38,182 bases of DNA from a virus. The notes below the pieces were generated by a model. That model was not told the origin of the DNA. It saw only the letters and a list, made by a program, of their open reading frames with translations, and searched no databases. The position numbers and the translations under genes are program-made. Below are positions 22,319 through 31,303 of this stretch, one piece after another (positions within the stretch are counted from its first letter, which is position 1; the number at the start of each line of letters is the position of its first letter). Where the stretch lies: the IMG/VR virus record IMGVR_UViG_3300013132_000108, positions 1 through 38,182 of that record. The stretch is one strand, 5' to 3'.

Positions 22319-22734
22319 CAATACCTGAGATAGTTCAAGAACTACTAGACCTTGGAATCACCGCTAGAGTGATTGATGGTAAACTCGTTCTTAGAGGTTT
22401 TGATTCAAGAGCCGAGAAAGAACTTCTCTATGCAATTGATAAAAATCGTGATGAACTCATTGAACTTTTTTCAAAGGCAAAACAAGAACCTCTTATAGAC
22501 AGAATATCATCAACAACTTTAGAATTTTCTAACATCACCAGACTTCCTCAGTTCATAATACCAGAGGAAGAGGTTCCAGATAATCGTTCAGATCTTATCG
22601 GTTCAGAAAATTACATATCAAGAGTGTTTATGAGCGATGACAACATTCTTACTGTTCAATATGCAAATGGAGTAGAAACACCAGTTGTAGATCTTTCTTT
22701 TGATTATGGATATTTTTCAGAGGGAGAAACATAA
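22315..22734 (+). CDS. Small baseplate-operon protein with TubC-like docking domain
   Basis: This 139-residue protein overlaps gp5 by four bases (ATGA). Residues 1-52 (MTIPEIVQELLDLGITARVI, DGKLVLRG, KELLYAIDKNRDELIELF) follow the consensus of the TubC N-terminal docking domain of nonribosomal peptide synthetases (L..L...GI.....G.L.......L...I...+.EL..L). The rest (about 55-139) is acidic and beta-like, ending DLSFDYGYFSEGET. No enzymatic motif is present. Placed between the spike and its PAAR tip, it may dock to another tail protein. The domain assignment is by pattern memory only. Confidence 0.55.
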   Translation: MTIPEIVQELLDLGITARVIDGKLVLRGFDSRAEKELLYAIDKNRDELIELFSKAKQEPLIDRISSTTLEFSNITRLPQFIIPEEEVPDNRSDLIGSENYISRVFMSDDNILTVQYANGVETPVVDLSFDYGYFSEGET

Positions 22735-23006
22735 TGCCAGGTGCAGCAAGAATCGGAGATTTAGCAGGAGGAGTAATCATTACAGGCTGTTTCAGCGTAA
22801 TGGTTAATGACATTGCTGCCGCAAAAATAGGAAGTGTTGTCACCCCACACCCTCCATGTCCAAAAGTTCCAATACATTGTTCTGCCGTAATTATAACTGC
22901 ATCTCCAAATGTTCTCGTTGGTGATATTCCGTTTGCCCGTGAGGGAGACAAGGCTTCATGCACTCACTCAATTACAACATCATCAGCAAATGTTAGGGTT
23001 AACTAA
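22734..23006 (+). CDS. PAAR-domain spike tip protein
   Basis: This 90-residue protein has the PAAR pattern: MPGAARIGDLAGGVIITGCF, SVMVNDIAAAKIGSVVTPH, then CSAVIITASPNVLVGDIPFA and REGDKASCTHSITTSS. PAAR proteins cap the gp5/VgrG beta-helix and bind a metal through His/Cys near the tip; H53, C57, H62, C63, C80 and H82 (by rough count) are available. It is comparable to gp5.4 in T4. It lies two genes after gp5, joined by TAATG junctions on both sides. Confidence 0.9.
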   Translation: MPGAARIGDLAGGVIITGCFSVMVNDIAAAKIGSVVTPHPPCPKVPIHCSAVIITASPNVLVGDIPFAREGDKASCTHSITTSSANVRVN

Positions 23007-24712
23007 TGCCTGAGATTAGAAACGCAGATTTCTTTGATTCATACAACTGCAATATTCTCTCGCAGTTAATGCCTGAAGAGATGAAGTCATATATGCGTGA
23101 CTTCATTAACGGAAATCTTTTCATGAATCCTGTTGGCAAGGCTATGGAAAAGATTAATGGCCTTATGGGCGATAATCTTTCTATCATAGAAGGTTTAAAT
23201 TCTAATTTAGAAGGTCTTGAGTCTCTTGCAGAAGATCTTACCATTATATCAAATGAACTACAGGCTTTTACTGATCACACAAATCGTCTTAGTGGTATAT
23301 CTGTAGATTCTGTAAAAGCAAATTTTTCTACAACATTTAACGTAATGGCTGGTTTCAATGCAATGGTTGATACCTTTAAAAATTCTGATGAATTGCTTGA
23401 AGATAATTTCAATAAAGCATTCTCATCCTTAAATCCAAATATCATTGGTCCATTTACAAAAGACATTACTGGTAACCTTGGAAAGATAAATTCTGTTCTT
23501 AAAGAAATTCAGCGTCAATGTTCACTTGCGGGTGGTCCTGCGGGAGATGCCTGTAACGAACTAGTGAGCAGTCTCAGTAGCATTACTCAAAGTTTACAAA
23601 GTTCAATAGCAAATATCAAAGGAATAATGGATCAGGATAATGCTGCCTTTGCCGTGGCACTTGCTGCCCTTGAACGCTATGCATTAGGGAATACTCTTAT
23701 ATCAAGCGCACTTCAAGATCCATGTTTCTCAGGAGCATTGGCTAAGAATCTCATCATGAATCCTGAAGGAGCATTTAAACTTGATGAGGTTGCAAAAAAG
23801 TTTGGAAAAGAAATACCAGGTTCTAGACCTCTTCTTGCAGATTTTTTTGATGGAGGAGATGACGAGGTAGTTAGTGAAAATGAAACTGAGCCAGCGGCAA
23901 CCGAACAACCAACTTCAACCACAGAACCAAAAATAACTGAAGGAAATGTTGCTACTTCAGAGTCTCAGATTTTTCAAGAAATACCACCAAATATTGCTGC
24001 ACCACCTACAGAAGACTATGTTTCTTATCCTGCCGCATTTCCAACAGGTGGTCAAACTGAAGAGACTGAACCTACTGATTTTGTCTCACTTCCCCCTGAA
24101 GAGCAGAAGCAGAAAATCACCTCGACTGAGTCACATCCAGACGAAACTGATATAGTTTATCAACCTCCTAAACCATGTGGATCGCATATAGGTGGATTCT
24201 ACTTAGATAGAGACTTTGATCTTGCTTTGTTAGAAACACTAAACTCACTTCTACCTTTAGGTAAAAGAGATTTTAAAGGTGGTGATGATGATGCGATTCT
24301 TATCAATGCTGCAAGAGAACTTTTCTATGTTGCCTTTATTAATCAAACAACCGTTTTGTTTGAAACCATAGTATATCAGCGTAAGCCAGAGGAAAAACAA
24401 ACTGATATTGATATTATCCACAAATTGGGTGATTCTGTAATAAGAAAAGGTTTAGTAGTTCAAAAAAGAACTAAAAGTAATGAAAATTGGGAATTGACAG
24501 AAAATTTGCTAAAAGAAATTGTAAAGGGTAAGTCATCATATGGGTTAAAACCACTAATATCAGCCGCAAGTAAAGACTATTGTGGGGCGATTGGATATAC
24601 CGACGAAGGATTTACTATATTTGATGCAACAGCAAGCAGCATCAAAGATACTGCGGAGCAATTTGCAAGAGAAGCAAGAAAAGATATGATCCCTGATTAC
24701 AAGAATAAATAA
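23006..24712 (+). CDS. Unknown 568-residue baseplate-operon protein with disordered linker
   Basis: Three regions are visible. Residues 1-290 are mostly helical with many Asn/Ser-rich heptad-like stretches (about 45-160) and a cysteine pair near CSLAGGPAGDACNELV (about 172-187). Residues 291-390 are Pro/Glu/Thr/Ser-rich and probably disordered (TEPAATEQPTSTTEPK and similar). Residues about 390-568 look globular (GFYLDRDFDLALLETLNSLL... GYTDEGFTIFDATASS). I do not recognise it. It sits between the PAAR tip and gp25, so it is probably a virion or assembly protein of the hub-wedge interface. The start overlaps the PAAR stop (TAATG). Confidence 0.6.
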   Translation: MPEIRNADFFDSYNCNILSQLMPEEMKSYMRDFINGNLFMNPVGKAMEKINGLMGDNLSIIEGLNSNLEGLESLAEDLTIISNELQAFTDHTNRLSGISVDSVKANFSTTFNVMAGFNAMVDTFKNSDELLEDNFNKAFSSLNPNIIGPFTKDITGNLGKINSVLKEIQRQCSLAGGPAGDACNELVSSLSSITQSLQSSIANIKGIMDQDNAAFAVALAALERYALGNTLISSALQDPCFSGALAKNLIMNPEGAFKLDEVAKKFGKEIPGSRPLLADFFDGGDDEVVSENETEPAATEQPTSTTEPKITEGNVATSESQIFQEIPPNIAAPPTEDYVSYPAAFPTGGQTEETEPTDFVSLPPEEQKQKITSTESHPDETDIVYQPPKPCGSHIGGFYLDRDFDLALLETLNSLLPLGKRDFKGGDDDAILINAARELFYVAFINQTTVLFETIVYQRKPEEKQTDIDIIHKLGDSVIRKGLVVQKRTKSNENWELTENLLKEIVKGKSSYGLKPLISAASKDYCGAIGYTDEGFTIFDATASSIKDTAEQFAREARKDMIPDYKNK

Positions 24713-24716
24713 AGAT

Positions 24717-25106
24717 ATGGCAACAGACTATACCTACACGGACATAGATCTAGACTTCTTACCTCATCCAGTTACAGGAGATATAACCCTGAAACATGAT
24801 GATGAGGCTGTGAAGCGTTCTCTACGCAACCTCATACTGACACAAAAGTATGAGCGTCTTTTTCACCCCGAAATCAATTCTAGAGTTGCTGGTCTACTTT
24901 TTGATCTAGCCTCACCCGTGACAATGGCTCAGATCAGATCTAATATCATGGATATTATCAAAGTTTATGAACCAAGGGTTCAAATAGTGGATGTTGCTGT
25001 GGTAGGTCTTCTTGATCAGAATGCAGTTGGAGTTAGGATTACATTTAAAATCAGGAATTCACCAAAAACATCGGTATTGCAATTTACCCTTGATAGGAGC
25101 AGATGA
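24717..25106 (+). CDS. 25: gp25 baseplate wedge protein
   Basis: This 129-residue protein is nearly the length of T4 gp25 (132). It shows DFLPHPVTGDITLKHDDEAV, KRSLRNLILTQKYERLFHPE and the signature EPR at residues 85-87 within IKVYEPRVQI, which is the core of gp25-like sheath initiators also found in type VI secretion (TssE). In T4, gp25 links gp6 and gp53 and starts sheath polymerisation. It ends inside the gp6 start. Confidence 0.95.
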   Translation: MATDYTYTDIDLDFLPHPVTGDITLKHDDEAVKRSLRNLILTQKYERLFHPEINSRVAGLLFDLASPVTMAQIRSNIMDIIKVYEPRVQIVDVAVVGLLDQNAVGVRITFKIRNSPKTSVLQFTLDRSR

Positions 25107-26974
25107 TGGCGGTTAATACAACCCTATCGGTTTCAGAACTAGACTTCGATCTAATTAAGCAGAACTTCAAGAGATTTCTTGAGGTAAATCCTATTTTTAA
25201 GGATTATAATTTTGAAGGCTCAGGTATGTCGGTTCTTCTCGACATATTAGCCTACAACACCCATTATTCTGCATTTTATGCAAATATGGTTGCAAACGAG
25301 ATGTTCCTCGACAGCGCAATAAAGCGCGAATCTGTAGTTTCCAAAGCAAAAGAACTTGGATATGTTCCAACTTCTACGCAGTCTGCATCAGCGATAGTTA
25401 ATATTTCTTTTACAAGTGGTGTTGCAGTTGGTTCAGAATACACCCTGCCTTCAGGAACTGTATTCACCGCATCCAAGGATGGACAGGACTTTAATTTCCG
25501 AACCATAGACTCTGTTACAGTCGATACATCTGTAAATCCTCCTGTTGCTCGTAATGTCACCGTTGTCGAGGGTCAAAGAAAGCGTATTTCTTATATTTTT
25601 GATTCTCGGCAGATAAATCCGAGATTTGAGATTCCCGACGAAACTGTTGATATGCGATACATTGATGTTCGTGTTCAAAAGTCTATTGAGGATATCTTAG
25701 GTAAATCAGACGCATGGACTCAACCCGCCGACTTTAACATCATTGGTCCAACCAACAAGGTTTACTTTGTTCAGGAAGGAAAAAACAGTAGATACGAAAT
25801 CTATTTTGGTGATGGTGTTCTTGGTCAACAACTTGTTGATGGAAATGTTGTCACAATGACATATTACACATCAAGTGGCTCTGAAGCAAATTTGATCGGA
25901 TTTGCTGACTCACCTGATGATCCATCATTCAGTGTTCAAGGACTTGCTGAAATAACAACTGTTGTTTCAGTTGTATCTCCCTCACAAGGAGGATCAGATC
26001 CTGAAAATATCTTTTCTATAAGATCTAATGCTCCAAAATTTTACCAAAGCCATGATCGCTGTGTTACTGCAAGAGACTATGAAGTAATGTTGCTTCGTGA
26101 GTATCCATATGCATCATCTGTTTTTGCTTGGGGTGGAGAAGATGCAAATCCACCTGAATATGGCAAGGTTTTTGTATCAGTTGTTCCAAAGGGAAACTTT
26201 GTAATAACAAAAGAAGAAAAAAATTATATCAAGAATTCTATCCTAAAAAGAAAAAATCTTGTAACTGTTATTCCTGAGATAGTAGATCCAGACTACACCT
26301 ATCTTCTCATTGACAGCAAAATTTTCTATGATGAAAAACAGACAAACAACAACAAGGGTTTTCTTGAGAGTCTTGTAAAACTAACAATAATTGCATATGA
26401 TGCGGTAAATCTTGAGAAATTTGACAAAGACTTTAGATTTTCTTCATTTGTAAGCGAGATAGATCGCTCCTCAGAAGGAATATTATCAAACACGACATCG
26501 CTTCGTATGCAGAAGCGTCTAATTGTTGAGTCTGGAAAACCTTTCTCATATACAACAAAATTCTACAACCCAATATACCGTGCAAAGGTTGGAGTTGGTC
26601 AAAACATAGTATCTGAAGTATTCGAACACAAAAACTCAAACAATGATGTTATAAACTGTTATATCGAAGACGATGGCTATGGTATGCTTCATGTATACTC
26701 AAATTCTACAGGGACAAAGACTATAATTGTCAAGGATATTGGAACCATTGATTATGATAGCGGAACCGTCAAACTCATCGGTTTTAATCCCGTAACTATC
26801 AATGGAACAACACTAAACTTTACCGCTTATCCGTATCCGTCAACTGACATACTTACAGTAAAAGGAAATCTGTTGAAGATTGATCTTTCAGATGCAAATG
26901 CTCTGAAGGTAACAGCAGTTCCATTCAATAATGTGAATCGTGGTCAAGTAAACATTTTTGGTAGAAAGATCTGA
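25103..26974 (+). CDS. 6: gp6 baseplate wedge protein
   Basis: This 623-residue protein (ATG at 25103 overlapping the gp25 stop; ATG at 25106 has better spacing from AGGAG) is the homologue of T4 gp6 (660 residues). Family features include FDLIKQNFKRFLEVNPIFKD, YNFEGSGMSVLLDILAYNTH, YSAFYANMVANEMFLDSAIK and RESVVSKAKELGYVPTS at residues 10-100, and the gp6/J-like core with ENIFSIRSNAPKFYQSHDRC, VTARDYEVML around 305-335. Dimers of gp6 form the continuous ring of the baseplate (equivalent to TssF and P2 gpJ). The C-terminal third is beta-rich. Confidence 0.95.
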   Translation: MMAVNTTLSVSELDFDLIKQNFKRFLEVNPIFKDYNFEGSGMSVLLDILAYNTHYSAFYANMVANEMFLDSAIKRESVVSKAKELGYVPTSTQSASAIVNISFTSGVAVGSEYTLPSGTVFTASKDGQDFNFRTIDSVTVDTSVNPPVARNVTVVEGQRKRISYIFDSRQINPRFEIPDETVDMRYIDVRVQKSIEDILGKSDAWTQPADFNIIGPTNKVYFVQEGKNSRYEIYFGDGVLGQQLVDGNVVTMTYYTSSGSEANLIGFADSPDDPSFSVQGLAEITTVVSVVSPSQGGSDPENIFSIRSNAPKFYQSHDRCVTARDYEVMLLREYPYASSVFAWGGEDANPPEYGKVFVSVVPKGNFVITKEEKNYIKNSILKRKNLVTVIPEIVDPDYTYLLIDSKIFYDEKQTNNNKGFLESLVKLTIIAYDAVNLEKFDKDFRFSSFVSEIDRSSEGILSNTTSLRMQKRLIVESGKPFSYTTKFYNPIYRAKVGVGQNIVSEVFEHKNSNNDVINCYIEDDGYGMLHVYSNSTGTKTIIVKDIGTIDYDSGTVKLIGFNPVTINGTTLNFTAYPYPSTDILTVKGNLLKIDLSDANALKVTAVPFNNVNRGQVNIFGRKI

Positions 26975-28932
26975 TGTCTACAGAAAACTTCCTACTACTC
27001 GCACTATCACAGAGAGGCGTTACCTATAACGAAGAGTCTGCTTTTCTTGATCTAAAGTCAAACAAGGTTCATGGTGCAAGAAATCATACCTTGAGAGAAC
27101 TTCCTCAATTTATTCGTCAAAATCACCCAAGATTTGTTGAATTTATTGAAGCCTATTACGAGTGGCTTGAACAACCAGGTAATCCATACTACAGTATCGA
27201 CAAGATGCGTGATTTCTCGGACATAGATGAATCGGTTTCTGTTTTCATTCAAGAATTCAGAAAGCAATATCTTGACTCGTTTCCAATAGAACTTGCAAGA
27301 AACTCAGAAGGTTATATGCTTAATGAGAGAAACTTGATGAAGAACATCAAGAATTTCTATGCAGCAAAAGGAACTGAACGAGGCTACAAATTGCTGCTTC
27401 GTGTTCTTCTTAACACCCCTGTTGAAATTTATTATCCAAAGAAAGATGTATTGAAGGCTTCAGATGGAAAATGGATTCAGGAGCGTTCAATCAGAATAAC
27501 ATCTCTCAATGGAACATCAAATTTTGATATGTTAGGAAGAACTGTATATCAGCCTGACCCAACAACAAATATAAATCGTGGTTCTGCCCGTGTAACAAGA
27601 GTTCTACAATATAGCATTGAGCAATATGATATTACAGAACTTTTTCTTGAAGATATTCAGGGAACATTTCTACCAGGATATCCACTTGAGTGTGTAACCG
27701 CTACAGGTTCTACTCTTACAGAAACAGTGATGTTTATTCTTGGTGCAGTTGCTGTTCAGAATGGTGGTAGAAATTATCGAAATGGAGATAAAGTTGACTT
27801 TTCTGGAAGTGAAGGTTTGCGAATGGAAGGAACAGTTGCTTCCACTACGCCAAAAGGCTCTATAAAGTCAGTAAAAATCACCGATCCAGGTGTAAATTTC
27901 TCAATTGCCGCAAATTTCAAGATTAAATCTCCCACGGGTGACGGATCTGCCACGGTTTTGGCTACTCCATCGGGTATCATCAACTATGATGGCTATTATG
28001 AAAATAATGACGGAAAATCTTCGTCAAACAAGCGCATGTTTGACGGTGATTTCTACCAAGACCATTCATACGCACTCAAATGCGAAGCCACGCTCAATGA
28101 CTACAGACAAGCGGTAAAGGATCTAATCCATCCTGCTGGTCTTAAACTATTCGGCTATGTCTCATTTATTCGTGGATTGGCTAATGATATTGACAAGCAT
28201 TCAGAATTTCAGCGTTATGAGATTCCTGTCATTGGTCACTACACACCTTACAGAACAAAGACTACGGCAGATCTAAAAACAAAGTATCTGAATGGTTTCA
28301 ACCCTGGTTCATGTGGAGAAGGATCAAACGATTTAAGATTATATGCTGTAGGACCAAGTGGTTTGACTCAAGGTTTTATTGATGGACTTCCTGATGGTTT
28401 CTTATTCAAGGATGCTAGTAATACAGCCATCATACTTGATGGATCTTGGGTAACATTCGGTGTTTCATCGGGAAACAACTTTGTGTTCTATCTTGATCGT
28501 TCAAGCGGAAATTCATATGGAATTGGCGATTCAATAGGTTTAGTGGACGGGGTTGCTGGATTTACAATTACAGGAACCGCAGATGGATTAGGTTTCATCA
28601 AGGAATCTGATGGTTCAACTCACGATCCACAAGGCGCACCACTTGGCACAGGCGGATCTGACGGTGCAAATCTATGGGGAATCACAGCATTCTGGAACAT
28701 CTATCACCATCCAAACACAAGAGGCATTGTCGGTCTTGATGGCAGCACAGGTGGAACTGGTGCAGGAATCTCGTTCGGAACAGTAGTCTTAAGAAAATTC
28801 TTCCGAATGCCATTTGGATACCACTATCACTCCAATCCTGGCACAGCGGGTGATCCATACTTTGGTGTAACTGGCGATAACTATGAATATAGCACGGCTC
28901 TCGGTGGTGGATTAACATCACCTAACTTCTAG
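26974..28932 (+). CDS. gp7-like baseplate wedge protein
   Basis: This 652-residue protein begins at TGATG with gp6 and precedes gp8, the position of gene 7 in T4. The N-terminal half shows FIRQNHPRFVEFIEAYYEWL (about 46-65), a MRDFSDIDESVSVFIQEFRK block and NLMKNIKNFYAAKGTERGYK, LLLRVLLNTPVEIYYPK. This is a signature widespread in wedge or tail proteins of T4-like environmental phages. Residues about 250-335 are two short beta modules with GGRNYRNGDKVDFSG and TDPGVNFS. The C-terminal 230 residues are Gly/Asn/Ser-rich, ending in a His-rich fibre-like region (HHPN.., GYHYHSNPG). Direct similarity to T4 gp7 is not claimed. Confidence 0.65.
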   Translation: MSTENFLLLALSQRGVTYNEESAFLDLKSNKVHGARNHTLRELPQFIRQNHPRFVEFIEAYYEWLEQPGNPYYSIDKMRDFSDIDESVSVFIQEFRKQYLDSFPIELARNSEGYMLNERNLMKNIKNFYAAKGTERGYKLLLRVLLNTPVEIYYPKKDVLKASDGKWIQERSIRITSLNGTSNFDMLGRTVYQPDPTTNINRGSARVTRVLQYSIEQYDITELFLEDIQGTFLPGYPLECVTATGSTLTETVMFILGAVAVQNGGRNYRNGDKVDFSGSEGLRMEGTVASTTPKGSIKSVKITDPGVNFSIAANFKIKSPTGDGSATVLATPSGIINYDGYYENNDGKSSSNKRMFDGDFYQDHSYALKCEATLNDYRQAVKDLIHPAGLKLFGYVSFIRGLANDIDKHSEFQRYEIPVIGHYTPYRTKTTADLKTKYLNGFNPGSCGEGSNDLRLYAVGPSGLTQGFIDGLPDGFLFKDASNTAIILDGSWVTFGVSSGNNFVFYLDRSSGNSYGIGDSIGLVDGVAGFTITGTADGLGFIKESDGSTHDPQGAPLGTGGSDGANLWGITAFWNIYHHPNTRGIVGLDGSTGGTGAGISFGTVVLRKFFRMPFGYHYHSNPGTAGDPYFGVTGDNYEYSTALGGGLTSPNF

Positions 28933-28940
28933 GAAAAACA

Positions 28941-31292
28941 ATGGCTAACGAAGGCTTGAAGCACGAATTACGAGGTGAAGTTGTCAAACTGTTGTTGAAC
29001 GACTTTGCTGTTGACTCAAAAAACCGCTATTTTGTCTTCATTGGCAGAAACACGGCTTGGACTAATGAAACCTCTCCACCTATAGAGGCTGATACTGATG
29101 CCTCTATGTTTGAGGCTCATCGTCAGATGCTTGCGTTGAAGATGGTTCAGCCAAATGATGTGTATCTCCTGCTTCCACGCATCAATTGGGAAACTGAAAC
29201 TGTATATGATGCTTATGAACCAACAACAGATATGTTTACAGTTCCGAAGGACTTCTATGTTCTTACAGACGAAAACAATGTCTACAAGTGTATCTCTAAT
29301 AATGGTGGGGTTGGTTCTGTAACAAAGCCAACAGGAACAAGTCAGTCGATATTTACGACAAATATTGATCGTTATGAGTGGAAATTTATCTATAAACTAA
29401 CCGAAGACAGTATCAGATTTCTAACTGAAGAATACATTCCTGTTGCTGTGGCAAAAATTCCTGATATAAATGAAACATTTCCACAGTTTCAAACTCAAGA
29501 ATATGCCATCAACGGTGCAGTTGAAGGATATAAAATCATCGGCACAAACACAGCCGTATTTCCACGCTGCATAGGAACTTTCAACATAACATCTGTAGAT
29601 AATGCAAAGAAAATTGACGGAACTCTTTTGGATAGTAGTGAAGTAAACAAGCGAGGATCACAATACATCCAACTAAGTGCAGAGATGCTTAAGATTACAA
29701 GAGAAGCAAAAAATAATGGCTTCTTCAATGGATATTCAATCTATATTGCTGCTGGTAGAGGGCGTGAAGTTGGTCAGATTTTTAGAGTCATAAACTATCA
29801 CGGAGAAAGTCAAACAGCCGAAGTATATCCTCCTCTTCAATACGATCTTTATCCACAAGACTATTCACAAGGCAGTCCTCTAAATCCATCACGCTATGAA
29901 ATTGTTCCAACTCTCGTTGTAAATGGAGATGGCTCAGGTGCAGTTGCTCGTTGTGAGGTTGGTGCTGGAAAAACCATTCGTGCTGTGAAGACCGTAAACA
30001 GAGGCAAAGGATACACAGTTTGCGATGTCTCAGTAATCACAGCACAAAGCAGTGGAGTAAAGCCAACCATAACAGGAAAAATACAGCCGAAGGGTGGACA
30101 TGGTTCTGATGCAACAAAAGAACTTGGTGCGTTTGATCTGTTTGTTGCAGTTGATATGTTCGGAAATGAAAATTCAGACATCACACTCTTGAACGACTAT
30201 CGACAGTTTGGTTTACTAAAAAATCCAATACTAAACAATGACAGCGGAAAGATTGCAGGAACTGAAATAGATTCTGTTCAGTATATTCATGTAAGAAAAC
30301 CATATTTTGTAAATGATTCCTACCGATTTATCTCTTCACCAACCTTTATAGATGGAAATTTCATTATCGGCAGCGATTCAAAGGCTGTTGCAAAAATCGT
30401 CTCATGGAAACCAATTCCAGGTGAAAGTTATGGAGAATTGTTGATAAATCCACTTAGCGGTAGATTCATTGAACAATCATTTGAGGGAGAATTCCTTAGA
30501 ATTGCTCTCAAAGATATAAGCGGTGGTGACTTCCGTGTTGGTTCGACTGTCTACCAAGCCTCGGATGCTGGATTCAGCAACACAGCCGTGGGTGAGATTA
30601 TCTCATGGTCGCCTGACGCAAATCCTCTACCAGAACTTATTATTCGTGTTGATAGTGGAACCTTTTCAACAAATAGAATCCTCTATCACGATTTCACCTC
30701 TACTAGCACAACCTCCTATCCACCAAGCAAAATACAAGCAATAGAACCAAAAGGTGGAGAGTTGATAAGACAATTCTCTACAACAAATGAGTTTTCTTTC
30801 CTTGATTATTCTGTGCTTAATGGTGCATCTGATCAAGAGATTGGTAGAGTTCTAAACACAGTAAATATACCTGTAAATGAAGTTCAGTCTGTAACCTACA
30901 GAATGACAAATAAACTGATAATAAACAGTCCTGACAGCACACCACTAACATCAAATATGTTTGAAGTAGACAAATACATCTATCAGTATGATGCCTCATC
31001 TGGAATAACCACATCTGCTATAGTTGTTTCTTGGTATACAGGTGGTGGAACTACAGGAGAGATGCATGTAAATGATGTGCGAGGTCCACTATCTACTCGT
31101 TTACAAGGAATTGGTGGACTTTTCACCTATGAAGATGGCATCAGTAGCGTTTTTGATGGCATTTATGTCGCAGAAAATGAAGTTCCCGAAACCGTGGTCG
31201 GGTCGGGGGATATGTTATACATACAAAATGTTAGACCAATTGAAAGAAATCGCGAACAATTGGAAGAATTTAAGATTAGAATCGGATTCTAA
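28941..31292 (+). CDS. 8: gp8 baseplate wedge protein (enlarged)
   Basis: This 783-residue protein has AGGAAAAAC before the ATG. Residues about 1-190 follow the gp8 pattern: RYFVFIGRNTAWTNETSPP, VQPNDVYLLLPRINWETETV, YDAYEPTTDMF, NVYKCISNNGGVGSVTKPTG and DRYEWKFIYKLTEDSIRFLT, matching T4 gp8 blocks (FITFGRSEPW, AVIPRRDWGDT, WLVYRCLD, DGYVWEYLFEI). T4 gp8 has only 334 residues. The rest here consists of further beta modules, with motifs such as YTVCDVSVITAQSSG and GSTVYQASDAGFSNTAVGEI. gp8 is a dimer in the outer wedge that contacts gp7 and gp10. Confidence 0.9.
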   Translation: MANEGLKHELRGEVVKLLLNDFAVDSKNRYFVFIGRNTAWTNETSPPIEADTDASMFEAHRQMLALKMVQPNDVYLLLPRINWETETVYDAYEPTTDMFTVPKDFYVLTDENNVYKCISNNGGVGSVTKPTGTSQSIFTTNIDRYEWKFIYKLTEDSIRFLTEEYIPVAVAKIPDINETFPQFQTQEYAINGAVEGYKIIGTNTAVFPRCIGTFNITSVDNAKKIDGTLLDSSEVNKRGSQYIQLSAEMLKITREAKNNGFFNGYSIYIAAGRGREVGQIFRVINYHGESQTAEVYPPLQYDLYPQDYSQGSPLNPSRYEIVPTLVVNGDGSGAVARCEVGAGKTIRAVKTVNRGKGYTVCDVSVITAQSSGVKPTITGKIQPKGGHGSDATKELGAFDLFVAVDMFGNENSDITLLNDYRQFGLLKNPILNNDSGKIAGTEIDSVQYIHVRKPYFVNDSYRFISSPTFIDGNFIIGSDSKAVAKIVSWKPIPGESYGELLINPLSGRFIEQSFEGEFLRIALKDISGGDFRVGSTVYQASDAGFSNTAVGEIISWSPDANPLPELIIRVDSGTFSTNRILYHDFTSTSTTSYPPSKIQAIEPKGGELIRQFSTTNEFSFLDYSVLNGASDQEIGRVLNTVNIPVNEVQSVTYRMTNKLIINSPDSTPLTSNMFEVDKYIYQYDASSGITTSAIVVSWYTGGGTTGEMHVNDVRGPLSTRLQGIGGLFTYEDGISSVFDGIYVAENEVPETVVGSGDMLYIQNVRPIERNREQLEEFKIRIGF

Positions 31293-31303
31293 CGGAGTAA
31301 GTA

